A DNA stretch of 64,000 nucleotides. Source: Roseofilum acuticapitatum BLCC-M154 (lineage in GTDB: Bacteria > Cyanobacteriota > Cyanobacteriia > Cyanobacteriales > Desertifilaceae). The notes below the pieces were generated by a model. The model searched no databases. It was not told the origin of the DNA and saw only the letters and a list, made by a program, of their open reading frames with translations. Each line of letters starts with the position of its first letter. Within the stretch, counting starts at the first letter, position 1. Position numbers and translations under genes: made by a program. Where the stretch lies: the NCBI RefSeq assembly GCF_030068475.1, contig NZ_JAQOSP010000109.1, positions 62,001 through 126,000 on the forward strand, in the 5' to 3' direction. Shown piece by piece: positions 52,632-61,303 of this stretch.

Positions 52632-54040
52632 ATACTACGAATCATCAAACCGAATTAGACAAAATTCAACAGGAAGTCCATCTGTTATTAGAGAGAGCAG
52701 AAAAGGCAGCTCATGTTTTTAGTCGCTATCCGACAAAACAAGTGAAACAAATTGTCGAGGCAATGGTTGAAGCTGGCAAAGAAAAGGCTGAATTTTATGC
52801 GGAATGGTTGGTCAGTGAAACAGGATCCGGTAATGTCAGTGATAATGTAAAAAAGAATCTGGATTGTTCGGTTGGATTGCTAAATCGATATCGGATTGCT
52901 GATTTTATCGAGCCTAAGATTGATGAAGAAAAGAAGATCATGAGCTTTCCGAAACCGGCAGGAGTCATAGCCGCCTTAATCCCCAGTACTAATCCCGTGA
53001 TGACGGTCTATTACAAGGCGATTATCAGTGTGATGACCCGCAATGCGATTATTTTTTCTCCTCATCCTGCGGGACAAAATTGCTCGATTCACGTTGTAGA
53101 TTTAATGGCAGAAGTCGCGGAACAAGCAGGCGCACCATCCGGAGTAATTCAGACGATTCGCCAACCCAGCCTTCTCGCTCTGAATGCTTTAATGGCATCC
53201 CCCAAAATTAGCGCGATTTTAGCAACTGGGGGCCCCAAACGAGTCCGGGAGGCTTATCGGTCCGGGAATCCTGCGATGGGGATGGGGCCGGGAAATGTCC
53301 CCTGTTTCGTACATGAGTCTGCTGATATTGAGAGAGCAGCCGCACAAATTATCACCAGTAACAGTTTCGATCACGCGCTTCCCTGTGTTTGTGAATCGGT
53401 TGTGTTGGCCGATCGCACTATTGCTCCCCAACTCAAGGTCGCTTTAGGGCGATCGGGGGGATATTTTGTGACCGATGAAGCCGCCCAAAAACTACGCAAT
53501 TACCTTTTTCTGGAAACTGGACTGAATCGCAAAGCCATTGGGAAAAGTGCCCTTTGGATTGCTCAACAAGTTGGTTTTTCTGTGCCGAAGGATACTAAAA
53601 GTTTGCTCGTGGAAATCCATGCGGTGGGCGATCGCGAACCCCTCAGCCAAGAGAAAATGTTTCCTGTGATGGGGTACATTCAAGTGGATGGCATAGAGGG
53701 GGCAATTGAGAGGGCTGTGGCAATGTTGGAGGCGATCGGTAAAGGTCACTCTGCGGTGATTCACAGTGACGATCCGGCGATCGTTGCCCGTTATGCGGCG
53801 GCTTTGCCCGTCTGCCGAATTGCAGTCAATACCCAAGGGGTTCAAGGCTCTAGTGGCGTTTCCACGAATCTGACGATGGGACCGGTGATTGGTACGGGAT
53901 TCTTCGGGGGCAGTTCAGTGGATGATAATATCGGCCCTCAATACTTAGTACAGTGGTCTCGTGCGGCTTATCCGGCAGACTCGAAGGTTTCTCTGCAAGA
54001 TAGGGCAGAGGCGATCGCCGAGTTATCTGGAGAGGCTTAA
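52628..54040 (+). CDS. CoA-acylating aldehyde dehydrogenase (acyl-CoA reductase)
   Basis: A 470-residue enzyme of the EutE/AdhE-N/SauS type, interconverting acyl-CoA and aldehyde with NAD(P)H. Family marks: GVIAALIPSTNPVMTVYYK, RNAIIFSPHPAGQ, GAPSGVIQTI, ILATGGPKRVREAYRSGNPA, GPGNVPCFVHESAD, and catalytic Cys253 in FDHALPCVCESVV; GVQGSSGVSTNLTMGPVIGTG closes the fold. GTG 52628 is chosen because GGAGA lies 8 bases before it. It heads the type III PKS operon and the next gene is 4 bases away. In this context it may reduce the aromatic CoA thioester. Bacterial microcompartment genes, another home of this family, are absent. Confidence 0.88.
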   Translation: MNTTNHQTELDKIQQEVHLLLERAEKAAHVFSRYPTKQVKQIVEAMVEAGKEKAEFYAEWLVSETGSGNVSDNVKKNLDCSVGLLNRYRIADFIEPKIDEEKKIMSFPKPAGVIAALIPSTNPVMTVYYKAIISVMTRNAIIFSPHPAGQNCSIHVVDLMAEVAEQAGAPSGVIQTIRQPSLLALNALMASPKISAILATGGPKRVREAYRSGNPAMGMGPGNVPCFVHESADIERAAAQIITSNSFDHALPCVCESVVLADRTIAPQLKVALGRSGGYFVTDEAAQKLRNYLFLETGLNRKAIGKSALWIAQQVGFSVPKDTKSLLVEIHAVGDREPLSQEKMFPVMGYIQVDGIEGAIERAVAMLEAIGKGHSAVIHSDDPAIVARYAAALPVCRIAVNTQGVQGSSGVSTNLTMGPVIGTGFFGGSSVDDNIGPQYLVQWSRAAYPADSKVSLQDRAEAIAELSGEA

Positions 54041-54044
54041 ACCC

Positions 54045-54776
54045 ATGACAGAGCTTTCGGGTACAGTGCAAATGAAACGAGTGGGAGAAGCAAACAATAT
54101 CGCTCTCTTCGTCCTCGATCGCCCAGAAAAAGCGAATGCTTATCACGATAGGATGATTCGCCAGTTCGCAGAACAGTACGCTGAAGCTCTGAGCGATCGC
54201 ACCATTCGCGTGGGTATTGTGACGGGAGCCGGAGAGAAAGTTTTTTGCGCTGGTGCTGATATTTCCAGTTTAGGTGATCGCTCCTATGCCGATGGATTAA
54301 ACTTACAGAGTCGGCAGCTTTTTGATAATTGGGCTAATGCGCCTTGGCCAACGATCGCCGCGATTCAAGGGCCAGCCATTGCCGGGGGGTTAGAATTGGC
54401 TCTAGCTTGTGATTTTCGCATCTGTAGCCCTGGGAGTTGGTTCTCGCTACCTGAAGTCGATTTAGGCTTAATTCCGGCTGCTGGGGGAGTGCGTCGGCTG
54501 ACTAAATTGGTGAACGAAGCGAGGGCAAAAGTGATCGTTCTCTTTGGGCAAAAAGTGGATAGTGCCACAGCGCTACAGTGGGGACTGGTTTCTCAAATCA
54601 GCGATCGCCTCTGGGAGGACACCCTTCACCTTGCCGAAACTGTAGCTCAACGAGATCCCCTGGCGATGCACCTGGCGAAACTGGCCATCCAATCGGTTCA
54701 TGGGAGTTTGGGAGATAAAACTGTCGAAGCCGTTGCCCAAGCATTACTCTACCAGCGAAAAATAGAGACACAATAG
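54045..54776 (+). CDS. Enoyl-CoA hydratase/isomerase, DpgD-like
   Basis: A 243-residue crotonase-fold protein from ATG 54045. The oxyanion hole is VFCAGADIS and QGPAIAGGLELALACDF, and the two catalytic acids Glu117 and Glu137 (in SLPEVDLGLIPAAGG) are present, so it should be active. Next to a DpgA-like polyketide synthase it may correspond to DpgD, which assists dehydration and aromatisation to 3,5-dihydroxyphenylacetyl-CoA. The start follows the reductase stop by 4 bases and GGAGAGG lies before it. The DpgD link is context-based. Confidence 0.85.
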   Translation: MTELSGTVQMKRVGEANNIALFVLDRPEKANAYHDRMIRQFAEQYAEALSDRTIRVGIVTGAGEKVFCAGADISSLGDRSYADGLNLQSRQLFDNWANAPWPTIAAIQGPAIAGGLELALACDFRICSPGSWFSLPEVDLGLIPAAGGVRRLTKLVNEARAKVIVLFGQKVDSATALQWGLVSQISDRLWEDTLHLAETVAQRDPLAMHLAKLAIQSVHGSLGDKTVEAVAQALLYQRKIETQ

Positions 54777-54780
54777 CATT

Positions 54781-55872
54781 ATGGTCGCGCCCAAATCACT
54801 CATGCAATCTTCCGTAACTTCTTCCAAATTTCCCCGACTTATTGCGATCGGTACTGCCACTCCTCCACACAAATACACTCAGGCCGATGTATTAAAAATT
54901 TTCAATATCACTAATCCAAAAACTCGCAAAATTTTCAGTAATTCTCATATCAAATCCCGTCACCTTTGTTTACCCAAACCCAATCAAGAGGGTCAGAGGG
55001 TGCAAGAAAGCCAAGGGGATTTACTAGAGAAACACAAAAAGATGGCGCTAGATATTGGACAGTCAGCCATCAAAAAAGCATTAGAAAAAGCTGGACTGAA
55101 TCCTCAAGATATTGATTACATCAGTGTCGTCTCCACCACAGGTTTGCTCTGTCCGAGCCTGAGCGCACTTTATATCAAAGAGATGGGGATGCGTCAGAAC
55201 ATTTATCGGATTGATATTGTTGGCATGGGCTGCAATGCAGGATTAAATGGTCTTCAACCGGTCGTCAATTTTTGTGCCCTCAATCCAGAGGCGATCGGTC
55301 TCCTCCTTTGTGTTGAAGTCTGTTCTGCCATGTATGCAATTGATGATACCTTCAGTACAGCAGTGGTCAATTCGTTATTTGGAGATGGTGCAGCCGCCGC
55401 GATCGTTTCTGGCCGAGCTTTTCCCGGATTATCCACTGGGCCCAAAATTCTGGGCTTCAGCTCCCACATCATGCCAGAGGCGATCGATGCTATACGGCTT
55501 GATTGGCAAGCAACCCACTATGCCTTATATTTGGATCGACAAATTCCTTATCTTTTGGGACGGAATGTTAAAATTCCTGTGGATCGCTTGCTCGATCGCT
55601 TCAATCGCAAACGCCGAGATATTCAGCATTGGGTGATTCATTCCGGGGGGCGCAAAGTGATCGATTCGATCAAATATGCTTTAAATATTACCGAGCATGA
55701 TGTTCGCCATACCACCCATATCCTGCAAAATTATGGTAATTTATCTTCGGCCTCTTTTCTCTTCTCTCACGAACGACTATTGCAGGAAGGCGTTGCTCAG
55801 GAGGGAGAGTCTGTCATCATGATGACGATGGGACCGGGTTCGACGATTGAATGCTGCTTGGGGGAATTTTAA
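54781..55872 (+). CDS. Type III polyketide synthase, DpgA-like
   Basis: A 363-residue chalcone-synthase-fold enzyme. The catalytic triad is Cys151 in DIVGMGCNAGLNG, His287 in WVIHSGGRKVID and Asn320 in LQNYGNLSSAS. The stretches CVEVCSAMYAIDDT, STAVVNSLFGDGAAAAI and GFSSHIMPEAIDAIRLDW match 3,5-dihydroxyphenylacetyl-CoA synthase (DpgA) far better than plant chalcone or alkylresorcinol synthases, as I recall them. DpgA condenses four malonyl-CoA. The tight operon with two crotonase-fold proteins agrees. Starter and chain length must be tested. Confidence 0.88.
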   Translation: MVAPKSLMQSSVTSSKFPRLIAIGTATPPHKYTQADVLKIFNITNPKTRKIFSNSHIKSRHLCLPKPNQEGQRVQESQGDLLEKHKKMALDIGQSAIKKALEKAGLNPQDIDYISVVSTTGLLCPSLSALYIKEMGMRQNIYRIDIVGMGCNAGLNGLQPVVNFCALNPEAIGLLLCVEVCSAMYAIDDTFSTAVVNSLFGDGAAAAIVSGRAFPGLSTGPKILGFSSHIMPEAIDAIRLDWQATHYALYLDRQIPYLLGRNVKIPVDRLLDRFNRKRRDIQHWVIHSGGRKVIDSIKYALNITEHDVRHTTHILQNYGNLSSASFLFSHERLLQEGVAQEGESVIMMTMGPGSTIECCLGEF

Positions 55873-55875
55873 GGC

Positions 55876-56577
55876 ATGAGGCAATACACTACGTTAAAAC
55901 TTACTAAACGGGAAACGATCGCCAATGTCAACTTGCAATGGTCAGATCCAAGCCAGTTGAATGCAGTCGGGTTGTCAGAATTGCTCCAATTAATCAACGA
56001 GATCGAAGATGACGAGACTTGTAAGCTCATCATATTTTGGGGATTGGATGTTCAACAGACAGCGATCGCCGCACCGCCTACATTTGATGCTTGTAGCAAA
56101 TGGGAAAAGTTTTTACGGCGGCTCGAACGATTTGCGGGGGCATCCATTGCGGCGATCGATGGCTATTGTACCCGGTTTCACGTTCAACTTGCCCTCGCTT
56201 GCGATTATCGGGTTGCGACTGCGCGATCGCTCTTCCAAATACCAGAAGTGAAAGAAGGGTATCTCCCTGGAATGGGGGTATTCCGATTAGCTAAATATAC
56301 GGGAGTAGGCGTTGCTCGTCGCTTGCTGTTTACTGGCGCTCAATTTTCTGTTGAAGAGGCGATCGCACTGGGAATTGTCGATCGCGCCTGTGAAACGACT
56401 GCATTGGAACAGACTATTGAAGATGTGCAGCAGGCGTTGATGCCGATTCACCCTCAAGTATTACAAAATACCCGCAGATTACTCAATGAATCTTTTGCCA
56501 CGTCTTATGAAGATGCGATCGGACATTATTTAGCAGTACAGGATCTATGCCTATCTCAATTGCCAGAGAGAACATAA
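55876..56577 (+). CDS. Degenerate crotonase-fold protein, DpgB-like
   Basis: A 233-residue crotonase relative, 4 bases after the PKS stop. The fold marks AAIDGYCTRFHVQLALACDYRVA and FQIPEVKEGYLPGMGVFRLA are present, but the first oxyanion loop (AGADI type) is missing and the Gly-Gly-Glu of the second is changed, so hydratase activity is doubtful. DpgB is likewise a diverged crotonase that raises DpgA output. It may be an assembly or cyclisation partner. The gene ends the compact four-gene run. Confidence 0.8.
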   Translation: MRQYTTLKLTKRETIANVNLQWSDPSQLNAVGLSELLQLINEIEDDETCKLIIFWGLDVQQTAIAAPPTFDACSKWEKFLRRLERFAGASIAAIDGYCTRFHVQLALACDYRVATARSLFQIPEVKEGYLPGMGVFRLAKYTGVGVARRLLFTGAQFSVEEAIALGIVDRACETTALEQTIEDVQQALMPIHPQVLQNTRRLLNESFATSYEDAIGHYLAVQDLCLSQLPERT

Positions 56578-56637
56578 CCTAAAATATAATGGGTGTCAGC
56601 GAAGTGCATTCATCCGTAAGCAATCAAATACCAGGTA

Positions 56638-56916
56638 ATATCAAATCCGATTAAACCATTGTCATTGCGACCGCAGGGAAGCAATCGCCAAGATTACCGA
56701 GATGGTTGAGATTGCTTCATTCCGCTGGAGCGACCTTCGCAATGACTAATCGTAACTGATTTTCCGAACTTGATATAATATCAAATCCGGTTAAAGACTT
56801 GTCATTGCGACTAGAGGGAAGCAATCGCCAAGATTACCGAGATGATCGAGATTGCTTCGTTCCGCTGGCGCTCCACTCGCAATGACATACTGTAACTAAT
56901 TATTCGGATTTGATAT
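56638..56916. repeat. MITE-like repeat family B, tandem copies B2 and B3
   Basis: B2 (56638-56776) and B3 (56778-56916) are both 139 bases and one base apart, with ends ATATCAAATCCG and CGAACTTGATAT or CGGATTTGATAT, and the TTGTCATTGCGA/CGCAATGAC palindrome inside. They separate the four-gene PKS run from the methyltransferase, filling the gap 56578-56921. Confidence 0.93.
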
Positions 56917-56921
56917 AACTG

Positions 56922-57944
56922 ATGATTCCTTATCAACAAATGTTTTGCCTGCTCGACTATCGCATTGTCTCCCACTTTACGGAGACCTGTATTAGCCTTG
57001 GGGTATTCGATCATCTTGCAACTCATTCTTTATCTGTATCGGAGTTAGCCAAGCGAACCGGAACTCATCAGCGATCGCTCCATCGCTGTTTACGGGGACT
57101 GGCTCATTTTGACTTGTTCGCGATCGAACCGGATGCCAATCCTTCTCGGTCTATGGTTTCTCTGACCGACGTTTCACAATACTTAGTCCTGAACTCAGAA
57201 TTTTCCCTCAGACCATGGCATCACTTCTGTCAGTTAGCCCAGTCCAGAAAACATGAGCAACGACGGACTCTGTGGAAAGAACTGTTACAGACTGGCAAAA
57301 GTATTTATCAGCTTGGGCGCGATCGCCTCTTCTACGATTATCTACAAGAACATCAGGATTTAGCCACTGCTTTTGATCAAGCAATGGAGTCCATGTCGCG
57401 GGTCGAAATTCGGGATATTTTGCAAGGGTTTGACTTTTCTCAATCCCAAAAGATTGCTGAAATTGCCGGGGGAAATGGGGCACTCATTACCGGAATTTTA
57501 CAAAAGTACGAAGGCATTCAGGGGCAACTGTTTGATGTTCCCGACACGATATCTCGCGTCTCTGGTCAACCGCGTTTGCAGGCGATCGGCGTTGATATGC
57601 GCGTTACATTACCCGATATTCCGGGGGATAGCATCCTAAAACGGATTTTGCATTCCTATTCTGATGAGCAGGCACTCACGATTCTCAGAAATGTCAGGCA
57701 GGCCATGCACCCTGGTAACAAACTATACATTTTTGAACTGATTGAAGATTGCCAAGTCCGCAACCCCTATATCGGCATCAAAAACTTGCAGATGTTGTTA
57801 GTACATGGCGCACCAGGAGAAAGTGGAGGCCCCGGAGAACGGACTCGATACGAGTTTGCCTCTTTACTCCACAGCGCAGGCTTTGAACTGGTTAACATTC
57901 AACCCTTACCCTCGATTGACGCAATTGTAGCAGTTTACCCCTAG
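56922..57944 (+). CDS. SAM-dependent O-methyltransferase (family 2, PF00891 type)
   Basis: A 340-residue methyltransferase. The N-terminal dimerisation winged-helix (1-110) has GVFDHLATHSLSVSELAKRT. The SAM domain shows AEIAGGNGALITGILQKY, the acidic FDVPDTI, and RILHSYSDEQALTILRNVRQAM. Such enzymes methylate phenolic hydroxyls, including polyketide products. It lies downstream of the DpgA-like operon but is separated from it by two B repeats, which may lower co-transcription. Its stop overlaps the stop of the convergent TerB-like gene by 4 bases. Confidence 0.88.
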   Translation: MIPYQQMFCLLDYRIVSHFTETCISLGVFDHLATHSLSVSELAKRTGTHQRSLHRCLRGLAHFDLFAIEPDANPSRSMVSLTDVSQYLVLNSEFSLRPWHHFCQLAQSRKHEQRRTLWKELLQTGKSIYQLGRDRLFYDYLQEHQDLATAFDQAMESMSRVEIRDILQGFDFSQSQKIAEIAGGNGALITGILQKYEGIQGQLFDVPDTISRVSGQPRLQAIGVDMRVTLPDIPGDSILKRILHSYSDEQALTILRNVRQAMHPGNKLYIFELIEDCQVRNPYIGIKNLQMLLVHGAPGESGGPGERTRYEFASLLHSAGFELVNIQPLPSIDAIVAVYP

Positions 57945-58441
57945 TCTTCTCCCGGAATACCTTCAGGATGCCAGATCCGAATCCGCTTCTCTCTCAAAGC
58001 CTGTTCTTCTTCAAACAAACTCTCAAGTTCTGCTACTTTGGCTTCGTCAATTCCGAGCTTGCCAGCCATTTTACGAATCGTCGCCTTTTCTCCGTCACTG
58101 TAGTCCCCATCCGCAGCCGAAGCCTGAATTGCTTCATAAACGAGAACATAACGTCCCTTTTTGGCTAGGGGATCGCTGAATACGAGTTTTTCAAGATCGT
58201 CGGTTGTGCCTGTTCCGTCATAATTCCTAAGTTCGTCAATTTGGCTCTCACTCATCTCAGGATGGTAGGTTGTGGCATGACCGATGACCCAATCCCGTTC
58301 GGGTTGTGAGAGTTCTCCATCTCCATTGGCACAGAGTAGCAAGGCTTTGTACCAAATTACAGAGGTCTCGGGGGGAAGGGTTTTGGTAATTCCGTAGCGA
58401 TCGGTTTTAATCCAAGGGGCTGGCCCGTAGACTTCATACAT
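57941..58441 (-). CDS. TerB-like domain protein
   Basis: A 166-residue soluble protein from ATG 58441. The central helical text ALLLCANGDGELSQPERDWV and YEAIQASAADGDYSDGEKATIRKMAGKLGI gives two acidic helix pairs typical of the TerB/DjlA-N fold, with DGDY and DGELS as potential metal sites. Function is unknown; TerB-like proteins are linked to stress and membrane processes. It sits in the island in the opposite orientation, next to glyQ, and may be original to the locus rather than part of the pathway. Confidence 0.75.
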   Translation of the reverse strand: MYEVYGPAPWIKTDRYGITKTLPPETSVIWYKALLLCANGDGELSQPERDWVIGHATTYHPEMSESQIDELRNYDGTGTTDDLEKLVFSDPLAKKGRYVLVYEAIQASAADGDYSDGEKATIRKMAGKLGIDEAKVAELESLFEEEQALREKRIRIWHPEGIPGED

Positions 58442-58518
58442 TTGTAGGATGCTCCATGTGCAACTTTTCCTGGAGTATATCATTGTTCACTAGTCGTTCA
58501 CTACTCGTGATTACCCCT

Positions 58519-58602
58519 CCCCCTTTTAAGGGAAAATAGAAACTGTTGTACTCGATCGAGGAAAGTTGGGGCATGAATTTTCAGTCAGTCATCGCTACCT
58601 TA
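58519..58602. repeat. glyQ 5' region, original (right) copy
   Basis: Counterpart of 52490-52571, with 47 identical bases at 58556-58602. Here the sequence continues into the full glyQ gene, so this is taken as the original. Confidence 0.93.
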
Positions 58603-59445
58603 AATCAGTTTTGGGCCGATCGCGGGTGTTTAGTTGTCCAGCCCTATGATACCGAGAAAGGAGCCGGAACCATGAGTCCCCATACCTTTCTGAGGGCGAT
58701 CGGGCCGGAACCTTGGTTCGTCGCGTATGTAGAACCCTGTCGTCGTCCCACCGATGGACGCTATGGCGAAAACCCCAACCGTTACCAGCACTATTATCAG
58801 TATCAAGTGCTGATGAAACCCTCTCCCAATAACATTCAGGACATTTATCTGGACTCCTTACGGGTTCTTGGTATTCAGCCCGAAGACCATGATATTCGCT
58901 TTGTTGAAGATAACTGGGAATCTCCCACCCTCGGCGCTTGGGGAGTGGGTTGGGAAGTTTGGCTCGATGGCATGGAAGTCACCCAATTTACCTATTTTCA
59001 GCAATGTGGAGGCATTGATTGCCATCCCGTTGCCATCGAGATTACCTATGGTTTAGAGCGCTTGGCCATGTATCTGCAAAATGTGGAAGCCCTAACTGAG
59101 ATTCAATGGAGCGATCGCCTAAACTATGGTGACATTCATCTACAAGGGGAAATCGAGCAATGCACCTACAATTTTCAAGCCTCCAACCCCGAATTACTCT
59201 TTAAGTTATTTGAACTCTACGAACAAGAAGCCACTCAACTGATTGACAAAGGCTTAGTCACTCCCGGTTTAGACTATGTACTCAAATGTTCCCATAGCTT
59301 CAATCTTCTCGATGCCAGGGGTGTGATTGCTGTAACGGAACGCACCCGCTATATCAGCAGAATCCGAAGTTTAGCCCGCAAAATCGCCCACCTCTATCTG
59401 GAGCAAAGGGAAAAACTAGGCTTTCCCCTATCAATTAAAAATTAA
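58573..59445 (+). CDS. glyQ: Glycine-tRNA ligase alpha subunit
   Basis: GlyQ, 290 residues, is the catalytic alpha subunit of the bacterial heterotetrameric glycyl-tRNA synthetase. Class II motifs are visible: [19 protein letters not shown] at the start, [54 protein letters not shown] and [14 protein letters not shown]. Length is normal. glyS is not adjacent, usual in cyanobacteria. ATG 58573 is preferred over an upstream frame. The last residues IKN and the stop come from a heptamer repeat. Confidence 0.97.
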   Translation: MNFQSVIATLNQFWADRGCLVVQPYDTEKGAGTMSPHTFLRAIGPEPWFVAYVEPCRRPTDGRYGENPNRYQHYYQYQVLMKPSPNNIQDIYLDSLRVLGIQPEDHDIRFVEDNWESPTLGAWGVGWEVWLDGMEVTQFTYFQQCGGIDCHPVAIEITYGLERLAMYLQNVEALTEIQWSDRLNYGDIHLQGEIEQCTYNFQASNPELLFKLFELYEQEATQLIDKGLVTPGLDYVLKCSHSFNLLDARGVIAVTERTRYISRIRSLARKIAHLYLEQREKLGFPLSIKN

Positions 59446-59465
59446 AAATTAAAAATTAAAAATTA
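59434..59465. repeat. Heptanucleotide tandem repeat (ATTAAAA type) at the glyQ end
   Basis: About four and a half ATTAAAA heptamers. It provides the glyQ stop and last three residues, as at 1005-1034 for the TPR gene. Confidence 0.88.
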
Positions 59466-59498
59466 GGGAGATAAGGAATCACCAGTCTCCCTATTGCC

Positions 59499-60416
59499 TT
59501 ATAATTGCCATTCCTTCAACTGCTGGGCAACCACAGAAACAAACCTTTCTGTAGATTCATAAGGTAAAACATTCCGCCCTGGTATTTTTTTGCCTTCTCC
59601 ATTGGGCAGATGGGCAAGATATTTGGTCAACCATTGATCTGCCTTTTCTTGCTTCCCTTCTTTACTAATGCTGGACGCTTTTTCCCCCACACAAACTAAC
59701 GTCGGTTGAGTCATTTTTTCAATCTGTTCTTGATAATCTCTGCGCCAAAATCCAGCCAAAAAGGAAAAGACCGCATGACGACTTGCCGGGTTTTCTGCAC
59801 CAACTTTTAGGGTATCTAACCATTCATCATCAACATCATAGGATTCGCCAAAAAGCTGGCGAATGGAAAAAGATTCTAAAAATTGACGACGACGAGCATA
59901 CCGATAAAAAGCATTACCTAGGGGGGAGTCAAACCCATTCCAAAGCAGGCGATTTTGCCAATCGGGGCTGCTATGGGTTATCACTGGCCAAGAGGGCGGC
60001 CCGGATAAGACGAATGCCTTTAGCCAGGTGTGACTCTTTTCACGTTGGTTTAAAGCAATAGCCACCGGAAACAACGCCCCCTGAACCACTAAAATTACCG
60101 GTTTTTGAATCACCGTCTCGATCAAATAATGGAGCTGTTCTGCCCAATCTTCGGGAGTATAGGCAACTCGCGGCATATCGCTTTCACCACATCCGAGTAA
60201 ATCAGGATTATAGATGGGTTGGTTATAGCCTTGGGTGCGCCATTCGGTAATAAAGCGATCCCAGAATCTCCGGGATAATCCTACACCAATCGGATGGAGC
60301 AGGAGTAGAGGAGTAGCTTGGGGAGTAGAGTCCGGTGGGGAACTGACTTCATAGGCACAGCGATAGGTTTTCCAGGTATAGTATTGGGTGGCTGAAATGC
60401 TGTCGTGTTTGATCAT
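59499..60416 (-). CDS. Alpha/beta hydrolase fold protein, catalytically degenerate
   Basis: A 305-residue alpha/beta hydrolase-fold protein from ATG 60416, with GAGGAA upstream. The oxyanion HPIGVGLSRRFWD and PDLLGCGESD segments are normal. The nucleophile elbow, usually GxSxG, reads VVQGALF with Gly113 in place of serine, and the C-terminal catalytic histidine region reads GRNVLPYEST without His. It probably lost hydrolase activity and acts as a binding or lyase-like protein. The ORF could start further upstream at a TTG. No neighbour suggests a ligand. Confidence 0.8.
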   Translation of the reverse strand: MIKHDSISATQYYTWKTYRCAYEVSSPPDSTPQATPLLLLHPIGVGLSRRFWDRFITEWRTQGYNQPIYNPDLLGCGESDMPRVAYTPEDWAEQLHYLIETVIQKPVILVVQGALFPVAIALNQREKSHTWLKAFVLSGPPSWPVITHSSPDWQNRLLWNGFDSPLGNAFYRYARRRQFLESFSIRQLFGESYDVDDEWLDTLKVGAENPASRHAVFSFLAGFWRRDYQEQIEKMTQPTLVCVGEKASSISKEGKQEKADQWLTKYLAHLPNGEGKKIPGRNVLPYESTERFVSVVAQQLKEWQL

Positions 60417-60600
60417 TGGCTTGTTCCTCTGTTTGCTCAAAGATAATAATAGACTTCTTGCACAAATCAGACAATAGCTACTCTAGCAATAGGCAAAAGA
60501 ATACCAGCTTAGAGTATCCTTGAATTCGAGGAATTGTATGAGTTATCATTTAAGGGTAATTTAGAATATTTTTCTTAAGAGCGCAAAGCGCTGTAACACC

Positions 60601-61176
60601 ATGCTCACCACTCACCCTCGCTTTCAAACCTTTGAAGACTACCTAAACTACGACGATAACTCAGAAAAACTCTATGAACTCTTTAACGGTGAACTAATAG
60701 AAATGCCTCCTGAATCCGGTCTAAACTTTGAAATTGCCACCTTTCTGCTTATTCAATTTGCAGCATTAGTTGGACATCGTAGAGTTCGAGGAAATGGCTT
60801 AGAACTCGAAGTCAGAGGTGAACCCAAAAACCGCTATCCTGACCTCACCATTATTCGCCAAGAACACATTGAACAACTCTCGAAACGAAATACCCTACGA
60901 CTTTCCATGTCTCCCCCCCTGTTAGTCATCGAAGTTGTCAGTCCTGGAGAAATTCAAAGAGAACGAGACTACATTGCTAAACGAACTCAATATCAAGACT
61001 GTGGCATTCCCGAATACTGGATTGTTGACCCCCAAACCGAAACCATTCTCATTTTAGAATTAATCAACAATACTTACACGGAAGTCGGAACATTTCGCCA
61101 AAACGATTTACTCCCCTCTGCCAACTTCCCCGAACTCAACCTAACCGTTAGTCAAATCCTCAATCCTACCCCATAG
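60601..61176 (+). CDS. Uma2 family endonuclease (DUF820)
   Basis: A 191-residue Uma2 protein, the second in the window. RFQTFEDYLNYDDNSEKLYE and LFNGELIEMPPESGLNFEI form the N-terminal part; the PD-(D/E)XK core has RYPDLTIIRQEH and LLVIEVVSPGEIQRERDY; DCGIPEYWIVDPQTETILI follows. It differs from the gene at 51.6 kb, so the two are not a recent duplicate. The role is unknown. Confidence 0.88.
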   Translation: MLTTHPRFQTFEDYLNYDDNSEKLYELFNGELIEMPPESGLNFEIATFLLIQFAALVGHRRVRGNGLELEVRGEPKNRYPDLTIIRQEHIEQLSKRNTLRLSMSPPLLVIEVVSPGEIQRERDYIAKRTQYQDCGIPEYWIVDPQTETILILELINNTYTEVGTFRQNDLLPSANFPELNLTVSQILNPTP

Positions 61177-61303
61177 TGGACTGTTTAAGATGATTTCAGG
61201 CGATCCGCAATTAATCGATATGCAGATACGCCGTTTTTGGAGAATTGGTTAAAAATAAACTATGATAGAATCGTAGAATGACGTAAACCAGTTGAGAAAA
61301 TTT

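Noticed and set aside
52628-54040. Microcompartment (EutE/PduP) role for the acylating dehydrogenase
   Set aside because: No shell protein or diol/ethanolamine gene is nearby; the operon context is a type III PKS.
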